Positions 51,152 through 60,255 of a DNA stretch of 64,000 nt are shown one piece after another. Below the pieces are notes generated by a model. It was not told the origin of the DNA. It did no database searches and saw only the letters and a list, made by a program, of their open reading frames with translations. Location: assembly GCF_037081835.1 (NCBI RefSeq), contig NZ_CP146516.1, positions 310,001 to 374,000 of the forward strand. Direction: 5' to 3'. This DNA comes from Spirobacillus cienkowskii (GTDB lineage: Bacteria; Bdellovibrionota_B; Oligoflexia; Silvanigrellales; Silvanigrellaceae). Made by a program: the position numbers and the translations under genes. Positions within the stretch are counted from its first letter, which is position 1. Each line of letters starts with the position of its first letter.

Positions 51152-52003
51152 CTATTCTAGATCTGTTTTTTCGTCATTGCCGAGCTGTTCGTCTGGAGGG
51201 ATATAGTCATCGGGATTGTCATATAAAATTTTTAAATCAACCCTGCGGTTTAAAGCTCTATCTTCTGGACTTTCATTTTCGGCAATGGGTCGCGTTTCTG
51301 CAAAGCCAGCAGGATAGATGGTGCCTTTTGGAAAAAAATTGGTTCCAATTAAAAATCGTGCAACTGATGTTGCTCGCAAAACACTAAGTTCCCAGTTACT
51401 CATTCCGTTTCTTTCAAAGGGGATATTATCTGTATGCCCTTCTACTCGAACAACACGCCCTATCCCTCTAAGGACTTCTGCGACACCTTTTACCATTTCT
51501 TTTGTTTCTTTTTTTAGTTCATATGCCCCTGGATCAAAAAGCACTCGAGCAAGCAGAGTAACGCGAATACCTTCTGGTTCGCGTGCTACGTAAATAAGTC
51601 TATCAACAGGTTTGCTGGCGCTGTCTGGAAATTGTTTAGAGCCATATAATCTTTCTGCAAGTTTTTGTTCAATGACCTTTGCTTGTGCCGCGATAATTGC
51701 TGCACGTTCTCGTACAATTTTTTGTAAAATTTGCTCTCGGCTTGTATTGCCTTTTATGTAACGAAAAATACTATCACGAGTTGTTGGTCCTCTCGGTATT
51801 GTTCCTTCTTCTTTAGGAACTTCTTCTTTAATACCAAAGGCAACTTGCATTGATTCTGTTACCTGCTTCACCTTAGATGTGTTTACCACTGCAATTGCAT
51901 AAAGAACCACAAATAATGCAAACAACAAGGTCATCATGTCGGCAAACGCAACAAGCCAGCGTTCATGGTTTTCAAATTCAGGGCATTTTTTCTTTTTCGC
52001 CAT
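51152..52003 (-). CDS. motB: Flagellar motor stator protein MotB
   Basis: MotB anchors the stator to peptidoglycan and conducts protons with MotA. The 283-residue protein has a basic N terminus, the membrane helix WLVAFADMMTLLFALFVVLY with the ion-binding Asp22, a linker, and an OmpA-like peptidoglycan-binding domain (VRVEGHTDNIPF, LSVLRATSVARFL, NRRVDLKIL). It begins at the last base of motA, so the two are coupled. Asp22 and the OmpA motif are intact. Confidence 0.93.
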   Translation of the reverse strand: MAKKKKCPEFENHERWLVAFADMMTLLFALFVVLYAIAVVNTSKVKQVTESMQVAFGIKEEVPKEEGTIPRGPTTRDSIFRYIKGNTSREQILQKIVRERAAIIAAQAKVIEQKLAERLYGSKQFPDSASKPVDRLIYVAREPEGIRVTLLARVLFDPGAYELKKETKEMVKGVAEVLRGIGRVVRVEGHTDNIPFERNGMSNWELSVLRATSVARFLIGTNFFPKGTIYPAGFAETRPIAENESPEDRALNRRVDLKILYDNPDDYIPPDEQLGNDEKTDLE

Positions 52004-52743
52004 TAATGAGCCATCCCGTGCAATCTTTCAACCAAAACTTTAGGAGCTGTACCTTGGGAAATGCCAATAACTCCTGTAGCTATCATTTCTCGATAAACTT
52101 TTTTATGATGGCACATTCTTTTAATTTTTTTCCCACAAGGAAGAGCAAAAAGGTTTGCTAATGCCACCCCATAAAGAGTTGCAATAAAGGCTGTTTTAAT
52201 CCCAGGACCAATTTCTGGTGGGTTATCGAGGTTAAGCATCACCACCATCAAGCCCAAAACGGCTCCAAGAATTCCAATGGTAGGGGCAAATGCACCCATA
52301 TCTTCCCAAAACTTTGCGGCAATTTCTTCTTCTTCATACATTAAATCAATTTCTGCATAGAGCGTGTTTTCAATCACTACGGCTTCAGTGTTCATTGAAA
52401 CCATTTCTATCCCTTTTTTCATCAGATCATCATCAAGCTTATCGATTTCTTTTTCTAAGGCTAATACCCCGTCTTTTCTTGCTAATTGCGCAAGGCGTTC
52501 AATTGTTGAAATTGTTCCTTCGGCATCGAGTTTAGGTCCATTTAAAAAAAGACCTAAAGATTTAAATGAAAAAGTAACATCTTTCATAGGGTATGCGGTC
52601 AACACCGCAGCAAAAGCGCCAAGTCCCACAATCATTGCAGCAGATCCACCCCAAAGCATTCCTACGCTAAGACCTTTAATAACAGCGGTTCCAACCACTG
52701 CGATAGCACCGAGTACAGGGCCAATAATGCTAGATAGTTCCAT
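52003..52743 (-). CDS. motA: Flagellar motor stator protein MotA
   Basis: This is a 246-residue four-helix stator subunit. Features are the N-terminal pair of helices (IIGPVLGAIAVVGTAV and WGGSAAMIVGLGAF), the large cytoplasmic loop with charged residues that touch FliG (about 75-150), and the last two helices (APTIGILGAVLGLMVVM and GIKTAFIATLYGVALANLFALP, quoted as regions). It overlaps motB by one base. Some MotA/ExbB-type paralogues look similar, but the MotB partner and length make MotA the best call. Confidence 0.93.
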   Translation of the reverse strand: MELSSIIGPVLGAIAVVGTAVIKGLSVGMLWGGSAAMIVGLGAFAAVLTAYPMKDVTFSFKSLGLFLNGPKLDAEGTISTIERLAQLARKDGVLALEKEIDKLDDDLMKKGIEMVSMNTEAVVIENTLYAEIDLMYEEEEIAAKFWEDMGAFAPTIGILGAVLGLMVVMLNLDNPPEIGPGIKTAFIATLYGVALANLFALPCGKKIKRMCHHKKVYREMIATGVIGISQGTAPKVLVERLHGMAH

Positions 52744-52994
52744 GTAAAAACCCCATAAATTTAGAAATAAATAATTTAATTTTTAATTAATATTTAATAA
52801 AAAAAATTAAATTATTTATTATTTTATAAGTAATAAATTAACGATAAAATTTAAAAATTTGACATCTATGAAATAATTTGCAGTCAAATTTTTGTTAAAT
52901 TCTTAAATTTTATTTGCTTGATTTTATCTTTATATCAACTCATGACATTCCGACATACAAAAATAGATATTATAAAAATTCAATTGAGGCTTTT

Positions 52995-53384
52995 ATGAGT
53001 GAATCTATTGAAAATAGAAGAGCGAATCCTAGGTTTATGAGCAAAGCTGTCATAGAAGTTTATTCAGACGAAGATACTGATTTTGAATGGGGAACAATTA
53101 ATAATATTTCTGCTGGTGGTATTAGTTTAAATTTAGAAGTAGAAAATCTCAAAAATGGTTTTAAAGTTGGTCATAATGTAACATTTCAAATACCAGTCAG
53201 AATGTTTGGTATAGATGCTGAGGATAAATTAAAATTAAGCGCAGAAATTAAAAGAACAACAAATCTTGGTAAAACTATTTCATGCCAATTTATAAATTTA
53301 AAAGATTCAGAAATTGCAATACTGAATAAAGGTTTAAGAATTATAGAAGTTGTAAATAAAATAAGCCCAAAAAAAAATTCTTAA
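52995..53384 (+). CDS. PilZ-domain protein
   Basis: This is a 129-residue single PilZ domain, a likely cyclic-di-GMP receptor. The binding signature is complete: RRANPR (RxxxR, residues about 8-13) and NNISAGGISL (N/DxSxxG, about 36-45). I choose ATG 52995 because TTGAGG precedes it and because the extension to 52914 is unrelated. It is divergent from motA, so it may tune motility, and converges with a metallophosphoesterase gene, stops one base apart. A second, multi-domain PilZ protein is at 62036-62884. Confidence 0.85.
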   Translation: MSESIENRRANPRFMSKAVIEVYSDEDTDFEWGTINNISAGGISLNLEVENLKNGFKVGHNVTFQIPVRMFGIDAEDKLKLSAEIKRTTNLGKTISCQFINLKDSEIAILNKGLRIIEVVNKISPKKNS

Positions 53385-53385
53385 T

Positions 53386-54207
53386 CTAATTTTCTAACAG
53401 AGAATTTGGTTTTAATATTTGTTTATCTGATTTAACAAATATTCTTTGTAAATTATGGTCTGTACATATAAAATAATTTGGAGCTGAATGCCAATCTGGT
53501 CCAACTATAAAACGGCTGTTGTTTAAACTAGTATCAAGAAAAACGTGTATATGTCCTAAAAATAAAGTATCAATTTTTTTATTAAAATTAGTTTTATACT
53601 CATTAGTATAGTTTTCTATACAATGTTTTAAAAAAGAAGGTTGTAGTTTATTGTATTCGCCTTTTTTTCTGCTTTTTTTTGCATAACTTATGCATATAAA
53701 ATGCATAATAAAACCTGGTAGTAGAAAATTAATCAATTTTTGAAAATAAGAAGATTTTAAAATCGCTCTCACTTTGTGGTAAGAATTGGAGCAAACAACA
53801 TTGTCTCCATGTCTCAATACTACAAGGCCAAAAATTTTATGTTCAAACTCTATAATAAAATCACCATAATCAGTAAAGTAATGATTAAGAGTTTTGCTTT
53901 TAAAATGCTCAAAGCCAAAGTCATGGTTGCCTTCTATAAAGTAAATTTGCATACCTAACTGTTTAATTTGTGCAAATTTATCAAAAATTTCTTTCCAAAA
54001 GTTAAGAAAGTAGTTTTTAGATGCTGCTATAAAATCAAATATATCCCCTAATAAAAATAAGGCATCAATTTTATTTTTGTAATTCTCAACAATAATTTGA
54101 TCTAGAGTTTCTATAAAAATTTTTGTATTTTCATCTTTAGGATTTCTTAAATGAACATCTGATATTACAATAAAATTATTAATAATTTGAAGTTTTATTG
54201 TTTTCAC
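53386..54207 (-). CDS. Calcineurin-type metallophosphoesterase, LpxH-like
   Basis: This is a 273-residue metallophosphoesterase. Metal ligands are visible: SDVHLR (D-x-H), LLGDIFDF (GD), EGNHDFG (GNHD) and GHIHVFLD (GH-x-H). The D-x-H, GDIFD and GNHD spacing resembles UDP-2,3-diacylglucosamine hydrolase LpxH of lipid A synthesis. The middle (about 150-200, hydrophobic) differs from typical LpxH. It is the last gene in the series that starts at the Crp-like regulator and overlaps the RNHCP gene by four bases. Confidence 0.75.
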   Translation of the reverse strand: MKTIKLQIINNFIVISDVHLRNPKDENTKIFIETLDQIIVENYKNKIDALFLLGDIFDFIAASKNYFLNFWKEIFDKFAQIKQLGMQIYFIEGNHDFGFEHFKSKTLNHYFTDYGDFIIEFEHKIFGLVVLRHGDNVVCSNSYHKVRAILKSSYFQKLINFLLPGFIMHFICISYAKKSRKKGEYNKLQPSFLKHCIENYTNEYKTNFNKKIDTLFLGHIHVFLDTSLNNSRFIVGPDWHSAPNYFICTDHNLQRIFVKSDKQILKPNSLLEN

Positions 54208-54548
54208 TGATGTTCCTTTGTTATGCTATTTAATTTTAATAAAATATTTATATCATCAGAAAGAATATTATCATATTCTAAAAATTTATTTTTTTTCTGT
54301 TCGGCGCAAATGGCACAACGGTAATGAATCATGATTCCCTTTTTTTTATTTTTTGACCATGATACAGGAATTAAAGACCCCTTACACATTGAAGCCCGAT
54401 CTCCTGGATTATTATCAATATGAATACTGTATAAACATTTTGGGCAATGATCTCTGCAAGTGCTTTGAGCAGGAGGAACAGAAAATTTGCAGTTCAAGCA
54501 AATAAATGATTCATTAATTTTAGTAAACAAAGGGGTATTTAAAGTCAT
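54204..54548 (-). CDS. RNHCP-domain protein
   Basis: This 114-residue protein belongs to the RNHCP family, named after a conserved motif here reading RDHCPKCLYSIHID. It is followed by NNPGDRASMCKG and the second Cys pair in YRCAICAEQ. Four or more cysteines suggest a zinc-binding fold. The family's function is unknown. It overlaps the thioredoxin-like gene by one base and the downstream phosphoesterase by four, so it is in the ccm transcript although it has no known link to heme. Confidence 0.8.
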   Translation of the reverse strand: MTLNTPLFTKINESFICLNCKFSVPPAQSTCRDHCPKCLYSIHIDNNPGDRASMCKGSLIPVSWSKNKKKGIMIHYRCAICAEQKKNKFLEYDNILSDDINILLKLNSITKEHQ

Positions 54549-55156
54549 TATGAACTACTTCTCAATTTAATTAAATATTGTGTCGCATCTTCTTGGGTTG
54601 ATTTAGGATTACTATCTAGCCAATTAATAAATTTAATAATTAAATTTTTATCTATTTGTCCAGCAATGCGATATCTAACTTGCGAATGAGGATCTATAAA
54701 AAAAGTTTCAGGTGTTCCTGTAACACCGTATTGAATAGAAATAAGTCCTTGTTTATCTTGAACTACAGGAAAATTTTGATTGTAATTTTTTTGCCATTGC
54801 AAAATTGTTTCTTTACTGTCTTGTATATTTATACTTATTAATTGGGGAGATGAGTTGTTTTTTAAAGTTACAGATTGATAAAAATCTTCAATTTCTGGAG
54901 CTTCACTGCGGCAAACAATACAAAAAGAAGACCAAAAATTTAAAACAGTCCATCTACCACTTTTAAAACTTTCTTGTGAATTAAACAGTCCGCCTTGCGT
55001 TATTGGCGCAGAAAAATCAGGTGCTACATGCCCCACTAGCTGACTTGGTGTAAAATTTGCATTTTGTTTTAAAGCATAAGTCATCAATAAAAAAAATAAA
55101 AAAATCACAATTCCAGAAAAAAATAATGCTTTGGTATTATGCTTTTTTGCTTTCAT
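54548..55156 (-). CDS. ccmG: TlpA/CcmG-like membrane thioredoxin
   Basis: This is a 202-residue periplasmic thioredoxin on a membrane helix (about 11-29). The active site is WSSFCIVCR, a CxxC; the cis-Pro segment is GVTGTPETFF. The opening HVAPDFSAP and the length fit CcmG/DsbE/TlpA. Its place right after ccmE argues for the heme-lyase-associated reductase that reduces apocytochrome CxxCH motifs. It overlaps ccmE by four bases. The symbol is assigned mainly from context. Confidence 0.82.
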   Translation of the reverse strand: MKAKKHNTKALFFSGIVIFLFFLLMTYALKQNANFTPSQLVGHVAPDFSAPITQGGLFNSQESFKSGRWTVLNFWSSFCIVCRSEAPEIEDFYQSVTLKNNSSPQLISINIQDSKETILQWQKNYNQNFPVVQDKQGLISIQYGVTGTPETFFIDPHSQVRYRIAGQIDKNLIIKFINWLDSNPKSTQEDATQYLIKLRSSS

Positions 55157-55668
55157 AAAATTTTACTTTCAACATTGCTGCTCTGGAGCTTTTGAATATT
55201 TTGATTCTTTAAAATGCTATCAAGTAATTTTGCTTCTTTCATTTGTTTATGATCTTTTTGAGTGTCGTAAACTTCACTATGTTTTACCATTAATAAATTT
55301 GCAACAATAAGCTTTTGATTTTGAAAAGTGTTTGGATTTGAATTCAAACGACCCTCTACAACAACCCCTTGACCTTCTTTAAATAAATCAGGAGGTATCC
55401 CTTTGTAGTGAACGTTAAAATCGTGTCCTTCGAGGTCTGTGATTTTAAATTTAAGTTCATGAGTTTCTGCATTCCACTGCTTTGTTCCTGTTAAAACCAA
55501 ACCAGAAACCCGAAACAACTTGCCTTCAAATTTTGTTGTGTTTGCGTAAACTTCTGCAGGTGTATAAAATGTCACTGACGATTCGCTACGAGTAGCCTGA
55601 TATATAATTAAACCTAATGAGCCTAAAACAATTATAATACCTGCAAGTTGACCGCCGTTTAGTTTCAT
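55153..55668 (-). CDS. ccmE: Cytochrome c maturation heme chaperone CcmE
   Basis: This 171-residue periplasmic heme chaperone has a membrane anchor (about 10-23). The beta-barrel OB fold contains VRVSGLV-type strands (FRVSGLVLTG) and VEGRL. The heme-binding His130 and Tyr134 lie in KHSEVY at the numbering expected from E. coli CcmE. The C-terminal tail is polar. It overlaps ccmD by four bases and the thioredoxin gene by four. Confidence 0.93.
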   Translation of the reverse strand: MKLNGGQLAGIIIVLGSLGLIIYQATRSESSVTFYTPAEVYANTTKFEGKLFRVSGLVLTGTKQWNAETHELKFKITDLEGHDFNVHYKGIPPDLFKEGQGVVVEGRLNSNPNTFQNQKLIVANLLMVKHSEVYDTQKDHKQMKEAKLLDSILKNQNIQKLQSSNVESKIL

Positions 55669-55847
55669 GAATTATTATCCTTATTAGCTTCTGTATTTTC
55701 AAAAAATCCTTCATTCTGCATACTTTTAATAATTTTATTTCTTTTAAATATTGTAATTGCAACATAAAAAAATAAAGAAGCTGCAACAATAATATAAGAA
55801 CCATAAACAAAAAATTCCCAACTTAAGTTACCATAGCTAGAATTCAT
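55665..55847 (-). CDS. ccmD: Heme exporter small subunit CcmD
   Basis: This is a 60-residue protein with one membrane helix (SYIIVAASLFFYVAITIF) and a charged C-terminal tail (KRNKIIK...). Size, helix and position between ccmC and ccmE identify CcmD, which helps release heme-loaded CcmE. It overlaps both neighbours by four bases. Confidence 0.88.
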   Translation of the reverse strand: MNSSYGNLSWEFFVYGSYIIVAASLFFYVAITIFKRNKIIKSMQNEGFFENTEANKDNNS

Positions 55848-56569
55848 TCATCACCTCTTGCAGCATCTAAAGTTTCTTGAGCAGAAATTGCTTGTCTGCG
55901 TATTTTATAAATTGCGATACTAAGAATAAACATGGCAATATAATTTAAAAATAAAACAAGACTAATATCAGAGGAAGCATTTTTTGAATTTTCAATAAAA
56001 GTTTGTGGTTGATGAAGCGAACGCCATAAATTAACGCTAAAATAAACAATTGGTATGTTTATTAAACCTAAAATAGCAACAATTGCGCACACTGTTCTTT
56101 TCGTTTTTACGTCTGGTGTAAAATGTCTTAATATTAAATATCCACAGCAAATCAAAAGCATAACAAGACTTGAAGTCAATCTGGGATCCCAATCCCACCA
56201 TACTCCCCACGTTGGTCTTCCCCAGATACTTCCTGTTATAATCGTGAGAATAGAAAATACAGTTCCAATTTCAATTGCAGTATGGCTGCTACGATCAAAA
56301 ATTACTGCTTTATTTGTTTTTATTAAAGCTAACCCTGCGAACATAGCACTAAAAAATACCCAAAAAAAAGCGCACCATGCTACAGGAACATGAACAAAAA
56401 GTATTCTATAAACGTTACCTTGATCTGTGTCTGAGCCAATTTTAAATAAAGCGATGTACCAACTGATTATTTGGATAATAAAAAAAATAATCAGTATACT
56501 ATTCCATCTTTTGATTGGTTTTAAAATGTTTGAAGGAATGTTTTGTTGAGAAATCTTTGATATATTCAT
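55844..56569 (-). CDS. ccmC: Heme exporter protein CcmC
   Basis: This is a 241-residue protein with six membrane helices. The tryptophan-rich motif WGVWWDWDPRLTSS, which presents heme to CcmE, lies near residue 115-130. The flanking heme-ligand histidines expected for the family are plausible at HVPVAWCAFF (about 52) and in the later loop RSLHQPQT (about 180). Length matches the family. It starts one base after ccmB ends. Confidence 0.93.
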   Translation of the reverse strand: MNISKISQQNIPSNILKPIKRWNSILIIFFIIQIISWYIALFKIGSDTDQGNVYRILFVHVPVAWCAFFWVFFSAMFAGLALIKTNKAVIFDRSSHTAIEIGTVFSILTIITGSIWGRPTWGVWWDWDPRLTSSLVMLLICCGYLILRHFTPDVKTKRTVCAIVAILGLINIPIVYFSVNLWRSLHQPQTFIENSKNASSDISLVLFLNYIAMFILSIAIYKIRRQAISAQETLDAARGDE

Positions 56570-56570
56570 T

Positions 56571-57302
56571 TTATTGTTCCTGAAGGAGTATTTTGCTTAA
56601 TAAAATGCCTAAAACTGTAAAAATTATGGGATACATAAAAAGAATTGTCCACCATGCTTCTGAGCTAAATGTACCAAGTAAAGAATTGCTTGCTACCTGA
56701 ATACTAATTGAGACTGAGGCCAGCAATATGCCACATTGTAAAGGAAAAAAAAGTAGAGGAAGTAAAATTTCTTTTGCTAAACTCTTTGCTGTAATACATG
56801 TAAGAAGTGCGCCTAAACTTGAAGAACCAATATTAAACAAAAATGTTACGGGTAGAATAGTTTTAAGTAACAAGAATATTGTTTTTTCATCTACGTGGTA
56901 AAAAATAGTCCAGAAAAATAAAATTGGAATTTGTAAACTTAAAATTTGCAAAGATGTGAAAGATATTTTTCCACATAAAATAGCAGAGCGAGATGTTTTA
57001 CTTGACAAAAGAAAATCTAATGCATTATTTTCTTGCTCAGCAGAAAACATTCTAGACACAGAAGTTATTATAACAAATTGATTAATAATCCAATAACAAC
57101 CAATTTGTACGTCGCTTCTTTTTAATGCTTCAATGCCAAGGCCAAAAGGAAAAATTATTAAAAGCGTAATTGCAAAAATAAACACAGAAAACCAAGATGT
57201 TTTGTTTACCCATGCTGAATGTAAACTTAGCTTATTTATAAATAAAAACGCAAAAAACCAGGTTTTAATATTAATTTTTAAAGAATTCTTGTATTTAAAC
57301 AT
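56571..57302 (-). CDS. ccmB: Heme ABC exporter permease CcmB
   Basis: This is a 243-residue permease with six hydrophobic segments. Typical segments are LDFLLSSKTSRSAILCGKI near 96-115 and LLTCITAKSLAKEILLPLLFFPLQ, quoted as the region about 168-192. The N terminus is a little longer than in E. coli CcmB (220 residues). It forms the membrane part of the CcmAB ATPase that drives holo-CcmE release. It overlaps ccmA by one base. Confidence 0.88.
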   Translation of the reverse strand: MFKYKNSLKINIKTWFFAFLFINKLSLHSAWVNKTSWFSVFIFAITLLIIFPFGLGIEALKRSDVQIGCYWIINQFVIITSVSRMFSAEQENNALDFLLSSKTSRSAILCGKISFTSLQILSLQIPILFFWTIFYHVDEKTIFLLLKTILPVTFLFNIGSSSLGALLTCITAKSLAKEILLPLLFFPLQCGILLASVSISIQVASNSLLGTFSSEAWWTILFMYPIIFTVLGILLSKILLQEQ

Positions 57303-57979
57303 TAAAGTAATGCCTTTATTGTTTTTTTAGACTTTTTGTTTTGCAAAGAAAAATTTTCAAGATTAACTTTAGACTGACACCAATCAATTATTTTTTGTTC
57401 ATGAGTGGCAATTAACAAAGCTGTTTTATTGCAATTCATTAGTTTTTCAAAAATATTCAAACATAAATTAATACCATCACTATCTAGGCCATTTGTCGGT
57501 TCATCTGCTAATATGATATTTGGTTTAATAAGTATAAGTGCAGCTAAAGTGAGTCTTCTTTTTTGTCCATTTGATAAACTTCTAGCAGTTTGAAATTCGC
57601 GATCTTTTAAACCAACTTTATTTAATGCATTTAAATAACTCTCATCTGGTAATTTTATTCCAAAAGATTGTGTATAAAATTTTAAATTATTGATAATATT
57701 GTGATCTAATAAAAGTCCTGGTATATGCGAAAGAAAAACACAAAAATTTTCACGCTCACTTTGATTTTCTGGCCAAAGTTGTTTTGATAAGATATGAACT
57801 TTTCCCGAGTTGGGTTTAGACAAACCAGCCAGTACCTTTAAAAGTGAAGTTTTTCCGCAACCATTTGAACCAATCAATGCAATGGATTGAGATGCATATA
57901 AATTTAAAGAAAATAAATTTATGAGAGGTTGATAACCTACTTTTAAACTTAAGTTATCGCAAGATAAATAACAATTCAT
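57302..57979 (-). CDS. ccmA: Heme exporter ATP-binding protein CcmA
   Basis: This is a 225-residue ABC ATPase. Walker A is GSNGCGKTS (about 37-45), the signature is SLSNGQKRR and Walker B is IILADEPTNGLD, with a switch His in IATHEQ. Length and the following ccmB assign it as CcmA. It starts six bases after the stop of the upstream Crp-family gene, which suggests the regulator and the ccm genes form one transcript. Confidence 0.92.
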   Translation of the reverse strand: MNCYLSCDNLSLKVGYQPLINLFSLNLYASQSIALIGSNGCGKTSLLKVLAGLSKPNSGKVHILSKQLWPENQSERENFCVFLSHIPGLLLDHNIINNLKFYTQSFGIKLPDESYLNALNKVGLKDREFQTARSLSNGQKRRLTLAALILIKPNIILADEPTNGLDSDGINLCLNIFEKLMNCNKTALLIATHEQKIIDWCQSKVNLENFSLQNKKSKKTIKALL

Positions 57980-57984
57980 ATTTT

Positions 57985-58671
57985 TTATCTTTCCTCAACT
58001 TCATTTTGTAGAGCGATAGAATCTAATATAGTGAATGATGAACCATGGGTGTCTAAAATTCCAGCTTGTTTTAGTTCCGCAATAGAGCGACTGACTGTTT
58101 CTGGAGTGACATCAGCAAGCTCTGCAATATCTCTTCTATTTAAAGGTGGAACAAAAAATTTCGCTTTTTCTTCGGCAAATAAATTATAAAGCTCAACAAT
58201 AACTGCAGCAACCCGATTTTTTGCAGATCTATACAAGTCAGATTCTAATCTTTTTTCTAATCGTGTTAATTCAAAGCAAAATATCTTCATAAATTGAAAT
58301 GAAATTTCAGGATTTCTTTTAATTAAATCTAATATTGTAGTTTTTTCAATTGCAAAAACTTCTGTATCTTTTAACGCAACAGATGTGCGACTGTATTTAA
58401 AATCGCCAAAGACTTCTCGCATACCAACAATTTGTCCAGATTTTGCAATTTGTGTGATGATGCTTTCTCCTTCTTGGCTTTCTCGGATTATTTTTAAACA
58501 GCCATTCGCAACACCATACATTGAGCGTGGTGTGTCTCCAGAGATAAAAAGATTTTGTCCTTTTTTAAGTTTAATAACAGATGAATTTTCTTGAACAAGT
58601 AGGAGATCATCTTCAGAAAGAGTTGGAAACAATCTACGAAGAGTATATGTTCCCTTAGTTTTTCTTTCCAT
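57985..58671 (-). CDS. Crp/Fnr-family transcriptional regulator
   Basis: This is a 228-residue regulator: cyclic-nucleotide-type beta domain (about 15-130, with MYGVANGCLKII), dimer helix, and a winged helix containing RRDIAELADVTPETVSRSIA (about 179-198). The four Fnr cysteines are absent (only two Cys in all), so it does not hold an Fnr-type iron-sulfur cluster. The cAMP-binding Arg/Glu pair is not clear either. It is directly upstream of the ccm genes and may regulate them. Confidence 0.85.
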   Translation of the reverse strand: MERKTKGTYTLRRLFPTLSEDDLLLVQENSSVIKLKKGQNLFISGDTPRSMYGVANGCLKIIRESQEGESIITQIAKSGQIVGMREVFGDFKYSRTSVALKDTEVFAIEKTTILDLIKRNPEISFQFMKIFCFELTRLEKRLESDLYRSAKNRVAAVIVELYNLFAEEKAKFFVPPLNRRDIAELADVTPETVSRSIAELKQAGILDTHGSSFTILDSIALQNEVEER

Positions 58672-58676
58672 ATGTA

Positions 58677-60173
58677 TTACAGCTCCGCTGGTAAAACCTT
58701 TGCAAGGTCCGAGTCGATGGCATCTCGAATGAGTTTTTGATCTATTTTTGGTTTAGATTTGATTCCGTTTACAATAATAGCAAAAGAAACCCAATCGCCA
58801 TTACGCAAGCGACTATAGCCACTCAACGATGAAACATGCACAGGTTCTGTGAGTGTTCCTGTTTTTGCACGTAGTCTTCCTTGAAGATGCTTTTGAAAGG
58901 GCAAAGAAAATCTATTTTTCAATGTTCCTTCCTCGCCGATGTTGGGTAATGCAGCAAGATACGCAGGGAAACCTGTACCACTAAAATACATTTGATCCAA
59001 TACAGAAATAATATCTCTAGCAGAAAGTCTATTATTTGGAGTTAAACCGCTTCCGCTTTCAAGAACAATTGGATTCTTATTTTTTTTAATACTATTCCAA
59101 GGAGAGTTTTTAATGACATTCTGAAGGTAGTTTTCAATTATTTTTCCACCTTCTATTAAGTTGCCTTTTTTCTTTAAATTTATTTCATTGAGTAAACCTA
59201 ATGCTAGCATATCTGCAATAAAGTTATTGCTCACTTGAAATAATCCTCGAAGTTGCCAACTTAATGGAAATCCATCAACTTCTGCAATGACTTTGTCATC
59301 AGTGGATAAGGATGTTGATTCTACGGCAATGAGTCCCGATGTTGTTATTCCTGCACTATTTAAAAAAGCTTGGATTGTTTCACCGGCATATCTGTCCGGA
59401 TCCGAAACAGATCTATAAATTCTTTGTGTTTTGCCGTTGAATGGAATTTGTCCTGAAACTGTATAAATATCTTTTCCATTTTGGGTATTACGTGTGACCG
59501 AAGCTTGAAAAGCAGAATTTGCTTTTGTTGTAATAACATTACCTTTAATAATAATACTTTTTAATGGATAAGGTTCTATTGCAATTTTTGCGGGTTTGCC
59601 TGTTTGCTGATTTGGATTAATGACAAGTGCTAAAACACTAAAGTTTATAGCCGAAGATGAAATTGGAGCGTCATAAGCATTATTACTTTTAATTTTACCT
59701 TCATTGCGGCTGTCATCATTTTTTATTTTGCCAAAATATGAATTATTGACAATAATTTTACCAGTAATTTTTTTTATTCCCAGTCGCGCAACATCTGTGG
59801 TTAAAAACCAAAGTTTTTCATTAGTCAGAGTGGGATCACCAGAACCATAAAAAATCAAATCACCGTTTAGCACCGAGTTTTCTTTATCTAAAGAACCGCG
59901 CATATATAATTTTGTGACAAATGTTTTTTCTGAACCCCAAAAATCTAAAGCCTGAGAGGCAATTGCAAGTTTTGTAACAGATGCGGGGGACAGTCTTTTG
60001 TCAGCATTGAGTTCGGCAATGACTTTGCCGTCATTGAGTTTCATAACCAGAGCAGACACTTGAGCGCCTTCTTGTTCTAATTTTTCTAAATTTTGAAAAG
60101 GCGTAGCACTCAATACAAAAGGGTGAAGGCTTATCAAAAACGTTAATAAAAAAAGGCTTTTTATTGACTTCAT
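58677..60173 (-). CDS. dacB: D-alanyl-D-alanine carboxypeptidase/endopeptidase, PBP4
   Basis: This is a 498-residue periplasmic penicillin-binding protein of class C. It has a signal peptide (1-23), the catalytic SVTK tetrad with Ser65 and Lys68, SNN within FQVSNNFIADML (about 320) and KTG in RAKTGTLTE (about 435). The inserted domain between the first two motifs (about 100-300), typical of PBP4, is present. It trims cross-links and pentapeptides. It lies five bases upstream of the Crp-family gene. Confidence 0.93.
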   Translation of the reverse strand: MKSIKSLFLLTFLISLHPFVLSATPFQNLEKLEQEGAQVSALVMKLNDGKVIAELNADKRLSPASVTKLAIASQALDFWGSEKTFVTKLYMRGSLDKENSVLNGDLIFYGSGDPTLTNEKLWFLTTDVARLGIKKITGKIIVNNSYFGKIKNDDSRNEGKIKSNNAYDAPISSSAINFSVLALVINPNQQTGKPAKIAIEPYPLKSIIIKGNVITTKANSAFQASVTRNTQNGKDIYTVSGQIPFNGKTQRIYRSVSDPDRYAGETIQAFLNSAGITTSGLIAVESTSLSTDDKVIAEVDGFPLSWQLRGLFQVSNNFIADMLALGLLNEINLKKKGNLIEGGKIIENYLQNVIKNSPWNSIKKNKNPIVLESGSGLTPNNRLSARDIISVLDQMYFSGTGFPAYLAALPNIGEEGTLKNRFSLPFQKHLQGRLRAKTGTLTEPVHVSSLSGYSRLRNGDWVSFAIIVNGIKSKPKIDQKLIRDAIDSDLAKVLPAEL

Positions 60174-60190
60174 GAATTTGTGCCTCTAAG

Positions 60191-60223
60191 TAAAAACTGC
60201 TTAAAGCTATTGCCTTAAGCAGT
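60191..60223 (-). terminator. Terminator of ahpC
   Basis: ACTGCTTAA (60196-60204) and TTAAGCAGT (60215-60223) form a 9-bp stem; on the minus strand five T follow. It lies between ahpC and dacB. Confidence 0.7.
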
Positions 60224-60255
60224 CATTGTTTAATTTAAACTGACGAATTAAAAAA

